A stretch of DNA of 64,000 nucleotides from Opacimonas sp002292215 (GCA_943846745.1 OX044360.1:2170001-2234000); one strand, 5' to 3'. Shown: positions 17,145-24,993, counted from the first letter of the stretch. Made by a program: numbers and translations. Notes: generated by a model from the letters alone, not told the origin.

Positions 17145-18554
17145 ATGAGCATTAAGCATCAAAACGAAAACATGCTGTATATCATTTTAGTCAGCTGTGC
17201 CGCGACTATTGGTGGTTTTCTATTTGGGTTCGACAGTGGTGTAATTAATGGCACTTACGACGGTTTGGCTGCGGCATTCAATACCAGCGACTTAGCCGGC
17301 GGTTTTAATATCGCGAGTATGCTAATAGGCTGCGCTGTAGGTGCGCTTTTTGCCGGTGTTTTAGCCGATAAACTGGGCCGTAAAACCTTGCTTATTGTCG
17401 CCTCTATCCTATTTATTGTTAGTGCCTGGGGCTCGGGTGTGGCAGCGAGCTCGCTTGAATTCGTAATCTATCGTATTCTTGGTGGCTTAGCAGTTGGTGC
17501 TGCATCGGTCATGGCGCCGGCTTATATCAGTGAAATTGCGCCTGCTCGAATTCGCGGTCGACTAACCTCTATTCAACAAATAGCCATTATTTTCGGACTC
17601 TTTAGTGCATTCGTTAGTAACTATGCCTTGGCAAAATATGCTGGCTTATCAACTGATATTTTATGGATGGGGTTTGAAGCATGGCGCTGGATGTTTTGGA
17701 TTGAACTAATTCCTGCTGTTTTTTTCTTTTTAGTGCTCTTTCTGATTCCTGAAAGTCCAAGATACCTTGTCATGAATCAGCAAACTGAAAAAGCGAAAGT
17801 TGTGCTATCTGAGCTGTATGGCACATCGGCCGCTGAGGATTTACTGACAGAAATACAAGATTCAATTGAAACCCAACACAAGAAACCCAGCATAAGTGAC
17901 TTAATTGATAAAAGCAAAGGTCGGGTAAGGCCTATTGTTTGGGTAGGCGTTGGCTTGGCCGTTTTTCAGCAATTGGTTGGTATTAATGTGGTGTTCTATT
18001 ATGGGGCTGTACTTTGGCAAGCGGTTGGCTTTTCCGAGTCCGACGCGCTGCTAATTAACATTATCAGCGCCGGCGTTAGTATTGCTGCCTGTCTTATTAC
18101 GATCAGAGTTATCGACAACTTGGGCCGCAAGCCTTTACTGACTATTGGTTCTTTGGGTATGGCTATGACACTGGGCTTAATGGTTTTTGCTTTCATGAAC
18201 TCTGAGTTTGACACCGCGGCGAACAAATTGGTAATGGGCGAACTTGGTACTTTAGCGCTAATTGCTGCAAATGCTTATGTCTTTTTCTTTAACCTTTCTT
18301 GGGGCCCTGTAATGTGGGTAATGTTGGGCGAAATGTTCCCGAACCAGATTCGTGGTTCAGGCTTAGCCGTTGCGGGCCTTGCACAATGGGGAGCTAACTT
18401 CGCGATTATTATGTTGTTCCCACTGATGCTTGCGGGTATAGGTTTAGCAGGTGCTTATGGTTTCTATACCGTTTGCGCGTTTATTTCAATCTTCTTCGTA
18501 ATTAGGTATGTGCAAGAAACTAAAGGAAGAGCATTGGAAGATATGCAAGGGTAA
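17145..18554 (+). CDS. MFS sugar transporter (sugar porter family)
   Basis: Inner-membrane sugar:H+ symporter or facilitator of the XylE/GalP/GLUT-like family; 469 residues, twelve helices. Family signatures are present: GFDSGVINGT in helix 1, ADKLGRKTLL (motif A), PAYISEIAPARIRGRL, PESPRYLV after helix 6, QQLVGINVVFYYG in helix 7, and QETKGRALEDM near the end. Substrate cannot be assigned. AAAGGGAAG is a good ribosome-binding site. It stands alone, with no sugar kinase or regulator nearby, between two genes that are neighbours in E. coli (tex, greB). Its codons look somewhat more GC-rich than those of its neighbours, consistent with separate acquisition. Confidence 0.93.
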   Translation: MSIKHQNENMLYIILVSCAATIGGFLFGFDSGVINGTYDGLAAAFNTSDLAGGFNIASMLIGCAVGALFAGVLADKLGRKTLLIVASILFIVSAWGSGVAASSLEFVIYRILGGLAVGAASVMAPAYISEIAPARIRGRLTSIQQIAIIFGLFSAFVSNYALAKYAGLSTDILWMGFEAWRWMFWIELIPAVFFFLVLFLIPESPRYLVMNQQTEKAKVVLSELYGTSAAEDLLTEIQDSIETQHKKPSISDLIDKSKGRVRPIVWVGVGLAVFQQLVGINVVFYYGAVLWQAVGFSESDALLINIISAGVSIAACLITIRVIDNLGRKPLLTIGSLGMAMTLGLMVFAFMNSEFDTAANKLVMGELGTLALIAANAYVFFFNLSWGPVMWVMLGEMFPNQIRGSGLAVAGLAQWGANFAIIMLFPLMLAGIGLAGAYGFYTVCAFISIFFVIRYVQETKGRALEDMQG

Positions 18555-18580
18555 CTATGCCAAACTAAATACGCGATTTA

Positions 18581-18613
18581 AGCAGCTCCGCTTTTCTCAA
18601 GCTGCTGATTTTT
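18581..18613 (+). terminator. Probable terminator after the sugar transporter
   Basis: A perfect 7-bp inverted repeat (AGCAGCT / AGCTGCT) with a 12-base loop is followed by GATTTTTG, 26 bases after the transporter stop. Stem and T-run are modest, hence moderate confidence. Confidence 0.5.
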
Positions 18614-18648
18614 GTATGTTGTGTTTACAATGCGGTCTGCATAATAAG

Positions 18649-18662
18649 GCGTCAGTTGCCTT
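18649..18662 (+). repeat. Left copy of imperfect inverted repeat flanking the TA pair
   Basis: GCGTCAGTTGCCTT matches the reverse complement of 19278-19291 at 12 of 14 positions. It touches the toxin stop codon and is itself part of a small hairpin (AAGGC at 18646-18650 with GCCTT at 18658-18662). Confidence 0.5.
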
Positions 18663-18940
18663 TATTCTGGTGGGAAATTCTGCTTTTGGTGTAAAACTCG
18701 CATTATTCTAATCGTATCACCCTCGATCCAATAAGAAAAAACCATTGATATTTCTGGAATGATTAACACTCTTCCACGACAAAGGTCTCTTTTAACACCA
18801 ATTAGTGGGTGTTCTAGTAAGATTTCAATTTTAGCTTCAATAGTTTGATCAGTTTTTTCTGCCGCACTTGGATTAAAATCAAAAAGAAATTCAAATATTT
18901 TTTCACGATCATTTAGTGATTCTTCTTCCCAAAAGATCAT
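18662..18940 (-). CDS. RelE/ParE family toxin
   Basis: Toxin half of a type II toxin-antitoxin pair; 92 residues, the usual size. The pattern I-F-W-E-E-E-S-L-N-D-R, then ERIFEF-like helix, the HPLIGVKRDLCRGRVLII strand region and the terminal strand IRIMRVLHQKQNFP match the RelE/ParE fold, in which HQKQ-type ends are common. Whether it is an mRNA interferase (RelE-like) or gyrase inhibitor (ParE-like) cannot be decided. Its ATG overlaps the antitoxin stop by 4 bases, so the genes are translationally coupled with the antitoxin first. AT-rich relative to the transporter beside it. Confidence 0.88.
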   Translation of the reverse strand: MIFWEEESLNDREKIFEFLFDFNPSAAEKTDQTIEAKIEILLEHPLIGVKRDLCRGRVLIIPEISMVFSYWIEGDTIRIMRVLHQKQNFPPE

Positions 18941-19221
18941 GATTTCTTTCTATTACGGATTTTTTGTTTTCTTGCTTCCATTAATGTTTTTGCTTCATCA
19001 TGTACTATAAAATTAGCTTTTCCGTTATCTAACTTGTCAAATGCTGCATTTATCTGTCCCGATAACCATGCATCATGGTTTATAGTTTTTCTCTGTTGTT
19101 CTGCTAACCCTTCTGCAAGTTCTCGGCATGCGTCGCTAAGAGTGCGGCCTTGGCTTTCGGCCATTTGTTGCGCCAAACGTTTCGTTTCTTCATCAATTCT
19201 AAATTGAATGCGAGTGTCCAT
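18937..19221 (-). CDS. RelB/DinJ family antitoxin
   Basis: Antitoxin of the pair; 94 residues. The N-terminal TRIQFRIDEETKRLAQQMAE is a ribbon-helix-helix DNA-binding motif like that of DinJ/RelB, followed by GRTLSDACRELAEGLAEQQ. The C-terminal part, rich in Lys/Arg and ending RKQKIRNRKKS, would wrap the toxin. By analogy it represses its own operon. The AAGGTAAC ahead of the ATG is a good ribosome-binding site. Located directly downstream of greB on the same strand with 89 bases between them. Confidence 0.88.
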   Translation of the reverse strand: MDTRIQFRIDEETKRLAQQMAESQGRTLSDACRELAEGLAEQQRKTINHDAWLSGQINAAFDKLDNGKANFIVHDEAKTLMEARKQKIRNRKKS

Positions 19222-19277
19222 AATAAGTTACCTTAAATTAGCGCTGTACTCACAAATGTTAGCACTGCAATTAATCC

Positions 19278-19291
19278 AAGGCAACTAACAC
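19278..19291 (-). repeat. Right copy of imperfect inverted repeat flanking the TA pair
   Basis: AAGGCAACTAACAC on the plus strand; its complement GTGTTAGTTGCCTT matches 18649-18662 at 12 of 14 positions. It lies in the 89-base gap between greB and the antitoxin, so the two repeats bracket exactly the TA genes. Confidence 0.5.
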
Positions 19292-19310
19292 GGTTCTGCT
19301 TTCTGAAAAA

Positions 19311-19793
19311 TTAATCAAAATCATATTCTATTTCAGTTAAATAATAGTACTTAGTACCCGATGGGGTATTAACTAGCACTTCATCATCCACTACTTTACC
19401 TAACATTGCTCTTGCTAGTGGCGAATCAATAGAACAGGGTGCAGCGTGTTTGTAAATTTCATCCGAACCGACAATCTGGACCTTGCTTAACACCCCGGAT
19501 TCCTCTTCTAGCGTCACCCAAGCGCCAAAGAATACTTTACCAATCTGTTCTTTCGAAGGAGATATTACCTTAACGGATTCTAATCTTTTTCTGATAAATC
19601 GAACTCGGCTATGAATTCGTCTCAGCCTACTTTTGTTCATCTGGTAGTCCGCGTTATCAGACCTATCACCTAAACCAGCTGCCCATGTAACTTTTTGGGT
19701 GATTTCAGGGCGTTCTATACGCCATAGATAATCTTCTTCCTCTTGAAGGAGCCTATATCCATTTGGGGTAATTAAGTTAGCTTTGTTTATCAT
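19311..19793 (-). CDS. greB: Transcript cleavage factor GreB
   Basis: Binds the RNA polymerase secondary channel and stimulates cleavage of backtracked transcripts. The 160 residues comprise the N-terminal coiled coil (about 1-75) with the acidic tip in GLGDRSDNADYQ, which holds the catalytic Asp/Glu residues, and a C-terminal FKBP-like domain with the conserved SPLARAMLGK. The length and the EYDF-type C-terminus favour GreB over GreA. The partner gene expected next to it, tex, is 2.3 kb downstream. Confidence 0.94.
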   Translation of the reverse strand: MINKANLITPNGYRLLQEEEDYLWRIERPEITQKVTWAAGLGDRSDNADYQMNKSRLRRIHSRVRFIRKRLESVKVISPSKEQIGKVFFGAWVTLEEESGVLSKVQIVGSDEIYKHAAPCSIDSPLARAMLGKVVDDEVLVNTPSGTKYYYLTEIEYDFD

Positions 19794-19907
19794 AAATATT
19801 TGAGTGCTTCTTGTGTAGTGGCAATTAATTAGTTCTAACCACCATCTGATTCTATTTCAGAGCATACATCATAACTGGCATCGAGTGTGTGACATGTTTA
19901 CGTTGTC

Positions 19908-19924
19908 CTTAAGTTTATTTTAAG
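19908..19924 (+). promoter_or_regulatory. PmrA-like box upstream of eptA
   Basis: CTTAAG-N5-TTTAAG fits the PmrA (BasR) consensus YTTAAK-N5-YTTAAK at every specified position. It is about 70 bases before the eptA start, and -10-like TATTAT (19935-19940) or TACATT (19948-19953) elements lie shortly downstream. eptA/pmrC is a classic PmrA target. No pmrAB genes are in the window, so the regulator is inferred. Confidence 0.55.
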
Positions 19925-19994
19925 GTTAATCATTTATTATCACCCGGTACATTAACCAGAGTGTGCTAGTCACCTCGTTGTCAGGTTTTTCTCA

Positions 19995-21656
19995 TTGAAA
20001 AAAATAATAAACAAGTTACGTAATACCCACCTCTCTGCGAACCAGTTGGTTATGCTCACGTGTGCTTACATTACGCTAATATTGAACTTTCCTTTTTTAC
20101 AAAAAGCGACCCAAGCCATTGTCGGGTTAGCACAATACAACCCGTTTTTTTTACTGTCGTTACCATTATTTTTATTTATGGTTAGTGTCATTATGCATTG
20201 TCTATTTGCATGGAAAGGCCTCACCAAGCCTATATTAATTGCTACTGTGATCGTATCTGCAGCACTATTTTATGCCACGTTATCTTATGGAATCGTGTTT
20301 GATTATGGCATGGTCCAAAATGCCTTTGAAAGCGATACAGCCGAAGCTCTCTCATATGTAAATGCCCATGCTGCAGTTTTTGTTCTGGTTTTCGGGGTGC
20401 TGCCTGCGGTCGTTATCGGATTGGTTAGCATCGACTATAAACCGGCTTTGTCAGAACTAGCGAGTCGCTGTAAATTAGTCTTGTCTAGTATCTTAGTCAT
20501 TGCTCTGATAGCAAGTGTGTTTTATTCAGATTATGCAGCGGTGGGACGGAATAACAAGCCATTGATTGGCTATATCACTCCGTACAAAATGATCGATGGT
20601 GCAGTTAAATATATTAAACATCATTATTTGTATCCACCATTAGTGTTTACCCAGCTTGATGCAGCCCCTACAATCCATCGAACTGATTCAAAAAAACACG
20701 TTACCGTGATGGTATTAGGTGAAACCGCTAGAGCACAAAATTTTTCTTACAATGGATATAGTCACAATACCAATCAATATACCGCGCATGAAAAATTAAT
20801 TTCATTTTCAAATATGCACTCGTGTGGAACAGCTACTGCCGTATCAGTGCCCTGTATGTTTTCTCGATTAAACCACACTGAGTATGATAATCGCCAAGCC
20901 AATGCGCAACAAAATGTGGTGGATATTATTGCTGCTGCAGGTGCCGATGTACTATGGATAAGTAATAACAATGGAAGCTGCAAAGGGGTATGCAAACGCG
21001 TGCCTTCAATACAGATCATCCCTCAAGAAAGCCATCCATTGTGCGATGGAGAGTTTTGTTTTGATGAGGTTTTACTGGAGCCACTTAACGCTAAACTATC
21101 GACATTGACACATGAAAATACCCTGATTGTATTACATATGATTGGCTCTCATGGACCTACATATTATAAGCGATATCCGCAATCACAACGGACCTTTACA
21201 CCTGATTGTCCCCGTAGTGATATTCAAAATTGTACAGATGAAGCGTTAATGAATACTTATGATAATACGATTGCTTATACCGATTATGTGCTTGAAAAAA
21301 TCATTACCTCGTTAAAACGTGCTGCTATTGACACAGAAGTTAATACTTCTTTAATTTATGTATCCGATCATGGTGAATCATTAGGGGAAAATGGCATTTA
21401 TTTACATGGTTTACCTTATAGCTTTGCTCCAGAATCACAAACTCACATACCGATGTTATTGTGGGCCGGCGAAGAGAATACGGACTTGGCATTAGATTGT
21501 ATTGCTGCAGTTAAAGACACGTATTTGAGCCATGATAATGTATTCGATATTTTATTAGGGATGATGGCTGTTTCTACAGTATCGTATAGCCAGCCAAATG
21601 ATCCCTTTTCACCATGTAATTTATCTGAGATAGTGCATAATCTGATACCGGATTAA
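19995..21656 (+). CDS. eptA: Lipid A phosphoethanolamine transferase (EptA family)
   Basis: Inner-membrane enzyme with a periplasmic catalytic domain that moves phosphoethanolamine from phosphatidylethanolamine to lipid A, lowering affinity for cationic peptides such as polymyxin. The 553 residues have five N-terminal helices, then a sulfatase-fold domain. Active-site residues align with MCR-1/EptA: zinc ligands Glu243 (GETARA), Asp458 and His459 (SDHGESLGENG), nucleophile Thr281 in CGTATAVSVPC, and the Cys277-Cys287 disulfide pair. The start is TTG, chosen because the first 19 residues complete the helix-1 region; ATG 20052 would cut it. Preceded by a PmrA-like box. Confidence 0.93.
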   Translation: MKKIINKLRNTHLSANQLVMLTCAYITLILNFPFLQKATQAIVGLAQYNPFFLLSLPLFLFMVSVIMHCLFAWKGLTKPILIATVIVSAALFYATLSYGIVFDYGMVQNAFESDTAEALSYVNAHAAVFVLVFGVLPAVVIGLVSIDYKPALSELASRCKLVLSSILVIALIASVFYSDYAAVGRNNKPLIGYITPYKMIDGAVKYIKHHYLYPPLVFTQLDAAPTIHRTDSKKHVTVMVLGETARAQNFSYNGYSHNTNQYTAHEKLISFSNMHSCGTATAVSVPCMFSRLNHTEYDNRQANAQQNVVDIIAAAGADVLWISNNNGSCKGVCKRVPSIQIIPQESHPLCDGEFCFDEVLLEPLNAKLSTLTHENTLIVLHMIGSHGPTYYKRYPQSQRTFTPDCPRSDIQNCTDEALMNTYDNTIAYTDYVLEKIITSLKRAAIDTEVNTSLIYVSDHGESLGENGIYLHGLPYSFAPESQTHIPMLLWAGEENTDLALDCIAAVKDTYLSHDNVFDILLGMMAVSTVSYSQPNDPFSPCNLSEIVHNLIPD

Positions 21657-21668
21657 ATAAGCACCACG

Positions 21669-22175
21669 ATGAGAACCCGACACATGGATAATATAACCAT
21701 ACGACCTATGCTAGCGAGCGATTATGACACTGTACTTGCATTAAACGAGTATTCGGTTTCGGTTTTAAGTCCATTAGATAAGATGGACTTAACGCGATTA
21801 GTTGCACAATCAAGTGTACACGTCGTGGTAGAGATCGAAGGAAAAGTGGTGGCGTTTTTATTAGCCATCGGGCCTGGTAGTCAGTATGCGAGTATTAACT
21901 ACCAATGGTTTGATAAGCACTATGATCGTTTTTTGTATGTCGATCGCATCGTGGTCCATCATGCAAACAGAGCGCAACGCTTAGGTCATCGTTTGTATGA
22001 ATATGTGACCCAGTGGGCCATAGAACAACACTATCCAATGTTGTGTGCTGAAATAGATGTACAGCCACCTAATCTACCTTCTTTACAATTCCACCAAAAG
22101 TGGGGCTTTGCAAGCGTATCTGAACTTGTTCATCACCCTCAAAAAATAGTCTCGTTGCAGATTAAAAATTTATGA
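21669..22175 (+). CDS. GNAT family acetyltransferase
   Basis: A 168-residue GCN5-related N-acetyltransferase, substrate unknown. The fold is recognisable from the opening IRPMLASDYDTVLALNE, the strand YVDRIVVHHANRAQRLGHRLYEYV, which carries the Q/RxxGxG/A-like acetyl-CoA loop (RAQRLGHR), and the closing PSLQFHQKWGFASVSE. It starts 12 bases after eptA on the same strand, so it is probably co-transcribed. The start may be 21669 or ATG 21684 (MDNITIRP), which matches the usual family N-terminus better. Confidence 0.85.
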   Translation: MRTRHMDNITIRPMLASDYDTVLALNEYSVSVLSPLDKMDLTRLVAQSSVHVVVEIEGKVVAFLLAIGPGSQYASINYQWFDKHYDRFLYVDRIVVHHANRAQRLGHRLYEYVTQWAIEQHYPMLCAEIDVQPPNLPSLQFHQKWGFASVSELVHHPQKIVSLQIKNL

Positions 22176-22220
22176 GTTGGCATAACTCGTTCTGCAATAC
22201 TCAGTCAGGATAACTCAGCG

Positions 22221-22661
22221 CTATTTTAGCCCAACATAATCATCAATACTGAACCGTCCTGCACCCCAAAATATATTTAATCCGATTATTGCTGCCCAAA
22301 TGACATGTAAATTATATGCCGCAGGTGGCATCTCTGGCAGGCTGATGACAGCGATCACATTGACGATAAATAAACCCATTGCGCTAAATCGGGTCACGAG
22401 ACCAAGCACGAGTAACACCGGGAGCACAAGTTCGCCAAATGTGCCTAAATAAGCCGCTAATTCATACGAAATAATCGGTACTTCATACTCATATTCAAAC
22501 AATAATAACGTTGATTCCCAGTCTTTAATCTTAGTTAATCCCGCTTTAAAAAAGACCCAAGCAATATACATCCTTCCAGATAACAGAATGATTGGTTGTA
22601 AATTAGTTAACCAAGATGCAACTTGGTTGTTAGCATTTTTTATTGTAAGTATGGCATTCAT
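22221..22661 (-). CDS. bufD: DoxX family membrane protein of the bufferin operon
   Basis: A 146-residue four-helix DoxX/TQO-small-subunit family protein: LLSGRMYIAWVFFKAGLTKI, the LGTFGELVLPVLLVLGL segment with the conserved Glu, and a last pair of helices. A DoxX gene is the usual last member of bufferin (gigABCD-type) operons, here 50 bases after bufC. Its role there is not settled; a membrane redox or quinone-linked step has been suggested for DoxX proteins generally. Symbol given by operon position. Confidence 0.82.
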   Translation of the reverse strand: MNAILTIKNANNQVASWLTNLQPIILLSGRMYIAWVFFKAGLTKIKDWESTLLLFEYEYEVPIISYELAAYLGTFGELVLPVLLVLGLVTRFSAMGLFIVNVIAVISLPEMPPAAYNLHVIWAAIIGLNIFWGAGRFSIDDYVGLK

Positions 22662-22711
22662 CTTAGTTCCTTAATATGCGAATGAAGGTAGCGGCCGACT
22701 GAAATATACCA

Positions 22712-23449
22712 CTAAGTTTGTGCAGTAGAGCGCAGACCAAAAAGTTGCTTGTCTTGCATCAGTGTTGCCAGCCAGGCCATCCAGTCAAGTGGTTCAGGAG
22801 TCGCAATCGCGGCCAGTTCAGCTAACTGAGCAATATTCATTGCTGCTGCATGCTCGAAGAGCACTTGCGTATGCGTGGGTACTTTTGCAATTTGGGGTTT
22901 AACCGCACTGCGCCAACAGACCCATGTGCGTTGGGTGCTTGCCTTAGCGGGTATCGCATTATTCTTGGGAGTGTTGTACCAGCTGTGGGTATCATACTCA
23001 CTAGTAAATAGCGACCAACCCGGTGCTAAATCCAAATATAAATCAGTCCAAGCATGGGTGCCTAATAGACCGATACTCGATTGGTTAAAAGGCTTAGCAG
23101 GTGCTCGATTTAATTGCTGACGGTGCCATTCATATTGGGCAACCGCAGCGATATGAGGCAGATGTGCTAACTCTGGTTGTAACGCTAAATACTCGGCAAA
23201 GTGAGCCCCACAATCCGCCCAATCGTAACTCGATTTTCCATACGTAACTAAATATCGATAGACAGCGATATGGGTATTTTCCCCTAGAAACTGGCAAGCG
23301 CGAGGGAAAGTCTCCATGATACTCGCACGATGAGTGAGTACTAGATTATTGCGATAAATGGCCATGCCAGGACTAGACGCCTGCTGATCCGTGGCAAAAG
23401 CCGCAGAGATAAACTGGTGCTGCCAGTCTGTTAGTTGCGCTAGATCCAT
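22712..23449 (-). CDS. bufC: DUF2063 / HvfC-BufC partner protein
   Basis: A 245-residue protein of the DUF2063 family, named a putative DNA-binding domain in databases but known as the partner of the DUF692 oxidase in RiPP maturation. Typical features: the N-terminal helix LAQLTDWQHQFISAAF, YRNNLVLTHRASIMETFPRACQFLGE, and a C-terminal RRE-like alpha/beta region that would bind the precursor peptide. It starts one base after the bufB stop, so the two are coupled. Function by family and context. Confidence 0.88.
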   Translation of the reverse strand: MDLAQLTDWQHQFISAAFATDQQASSPGMAIYRNNLVLTHRASIMETFPRACQFLGENTHIAVYRYLVTYGKSSYDWADCGAHFAEYLALQPELAHLPHIAAVAQYEWHRQQLNRAPAKPFNQSSIGLLGTHAWTDLYLDLAPGWSLFTSEYDTHSWYNTPKNNAIPAKASTQRTWVCWRSAVKPQIAKVPTHTQVLFEHAAAMNIAQLAELAAIATPEPLDWMAWLATLMQDKQLFGLRSTAQT

Positions 23450-23450
23450 C

Positions 23451-24338
23451 TTACTTTTCTAAGCACATGGTTGATTCCTGATATTCTTGAGCAATCGCCC
23501 GGGCCAATTGAGCTTGAGATTGCAATACTGACCAATCGGGTAAATTATTATCCCATTCGATTAACGTCGGTACTAACCCTGTAATGGGTAGCGTTTGGGT
23601 ATATAATTGCCAGCATTCATCCGTAACTGGCTGAGCATGGTCGTCGACATATTGACCGTTGATTTTGGTCGGAGTAAAACCGGCCAAATGGATTTCTTTT
23701 ATCGCATCAGCCGGTAAACCAGCCACAAATGCCATGGCATTTTGCAGTGGTGTAAAAGTTTGCTGAGTGCTTTTATTATATTCATTGATCAGTACATTGT
23801 TCAAATCCAGCAATAACTGGCAACCAGTCCGTTGTACCATTAATGTTAAGAACTCACTTTCACTATATTCATGTTCGATATTTTCTAAATAAGCACTTAG
23901 ATTCTCAAGCAAGATAGGTCTTTGTAGGTGCTCTTGGACGATATCAATATGTTGGCACAGTACGTCGAGTGACGCATTATTGTAAGGAATAGGGTATAGA
24001 TCACCACCATGCAATAATTGACCAGATATCTGGGCACGATTAAAACACACATGTTCTGAGACTAGAATCGGTTGCGAGGCTCTAACAAGATCACCTAATG
24101 CATACAAGGCATTCGCATCAGGCGGAATGACTGAACCCAAACCCATCGCTGTGCCATGTAAACTAACACTCCACCGGTCGACAACATCGAGGATAAATTG
24201 CTGTTGTAACTCGCTGCGCGCGAAGAGGTTTTCAGCATGAAATTCAACAAAATCTATTCCTTGAGGAGACGCTAGCGCCGCCTCATAATGAGGGTGACGT
24301 AGCCCAACACCAATTTGAGGTTGTGATTTTAACTGCAT
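23451..24338 (-). CDS. bufB: MNIO (DUF692) multinuclear non-heme iron oxidase
   Basis: TIM-barrel enzyme of the multinuclear non-heme iron-dependent oxidative family that modifies cysteines of a RiPP precursor; in bufferins the products are 5-thiooxazoles. The 295 residues begin with the family signature IGVGLRHPHYEAAL. Metal ligands expected in MNIO enzymes are visible: His in SLHGTAMGLGS, Glu in VSEHVCF, the ENLSAY segment, Asp in LLDLNNV, His in EIHLAGF, the DDHAQPV pair and Glu in LIEWDNNLPDW. It lies between its predicted substrate (bufA, 46 bases upstream) and partner bufC. Confidence 0.92.
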   Translation of the reverse strand: MQLKSQPQIGVGLRHPHYEAALASPQGIDFVEFHAENLFARSELQQQFILDVVDRWSVSLHGTAMGLGSVIPPDANALYALGDLVRASQPILVSEHVCFNRAQISGQLLHGGDLYPIPYNNASLDVLCQHIDIVQEHLQRPILLENLSAYLENIEHEYSESEFLTLMVQRTGCQLLLDLNNVLINEYNKSTQQTFTPLQNAMAFVAGLPADAIKEIHLAGFTPTKINGQYVDDHAQPVTDECWQLYTQTLPITGLVPTLIEWDNNLPDWSVLQSQAQLARAIAQEYQESTMCLEK

Positions 24339-24384
24339 GCTGAACCTAATCCTTCATTACAATGAATGCGTAAAGCAAGGCCTG

Positions 24385-24729
24385 TTACTTCATTGACATC
24401 GCTTTATCTTTCATGTGCTTAGCTTTGTCTTTCATCTTGTCACTTGAGTTTTTTAAAGATTGATACATTTTCTTCGCGTCTTGACGTGAATATCCACCCA
24501 TCTCTTGGCAAGAACCTTTAGGGACCAGTTTCCATTCACCGATATCATTATCAATCGTAGATTGTCCTGCACAACTATGTGTTCCAGCTAAGTTACCACA
24601 ATCGTTTTGGCCGGCTAGAGCCACACCATAACATTTTTCTTTTTTGTCTTTTGCTGCTTGAGCATCAGCGGCAACACCTAAAGATAATAATGAAGCGATT
24701 GCTAATGAAGCGGTTGTCGATTTATTCAT
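24385..24729 (-). CDS. bufA: Bufferin-type RiPP precursor (DUF2282)
   Basis: Precursor of a periplasmic copper-binding modified protein. From ATG 24729, which has a strong AAGGAAG site, it is 114 residues; an in-frame start at 24771 would bury the signal peptide. Residues 1-26 are a signal peptide (LAIASLLSLGVAADAQA). The DUF2282 core follows, KCYGVALAGQNDC, HSCAGQST and WKLVPKGSC, with cysteines 33, 44, 53 and 74; in studied bufferins the central cysteines become thiooxazoles. Unusually, about 35 residues follow the core (80-114), a Lys/Met-rich amphipathic tail (KMKDKAKHMKDKAMSMK). First gene of the four-gene operon. Confidence 0.92.
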   Translation of the reverse strand: MNKSTTASLAIASLLSLGVAADAQAAKDKKEKCYGVALAGQNDCGNLAGTHSCAGQSTIDNDIGEWKLVPKGSCQEMGGYSRQDAKKMYQSLKNSSDKMKDKAKHMKDKAMSMK

Positions 24730-24798
24730 AATGGTCTTCCTTTTTTCAATATTAAATATACGTAAGTACAAAGCGAATATTAGGTATGCAGCCCAATA

Positions 24799-24826
24799 AC
24801 TATAATTAAGACCGATACTTTACCAA
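24799..24826 (-). promoter_or_regulatory. Candidate sigma70 promoter of the bufferin operon
   Basis: On the minus strand TTGGTA (24821-24826) and TATAGT (24799-24804) are spaced by 16 bases, about 70 bases upstream of the bufA ATG. No copper-regulator operator was recognised. Pattern match only. Confidence 0.4.
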
Positions 24827-24883
24827 TTATCTTTCATTGATTAAGCAAAAATATAACCAATCAATGGGTTAACTAAAGGATAT

Positions 24884-24910
24884 AAAAAACCCATTAACGC
24901 GTAATGGGTT
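24884..24910 (-). terminator. Rho-independent terminator after fkpA
   Basis: AACCCATTA pairs with TAATGGGTT around a 5-base loop; on the minus strand the stem runs into TTTTTTATA. It lies about 83 bases past the fkpA stop and isolates fkpA from the bufferin operon downstream on the same strand. Confidence 0.75.
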
Positions 24911-24993
24911 TGTCTAATTAGTGAGCATTGTGATTCTATCGACTAGTGGGTAGAACTGCGCTATAGCGCAAATCTAACTCTAATCGTTTAACC

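Noticed and set aside
18560..18665. Possible integron attC site next to the TA pair
   Set aside because: The GGCAACT/AGTTGCC elements resemble core-site halves, but neither fits GTTRRRY/RYYYAAC, no integrase is in the window and no second cassette is present. Kept only as an inverted repeat.
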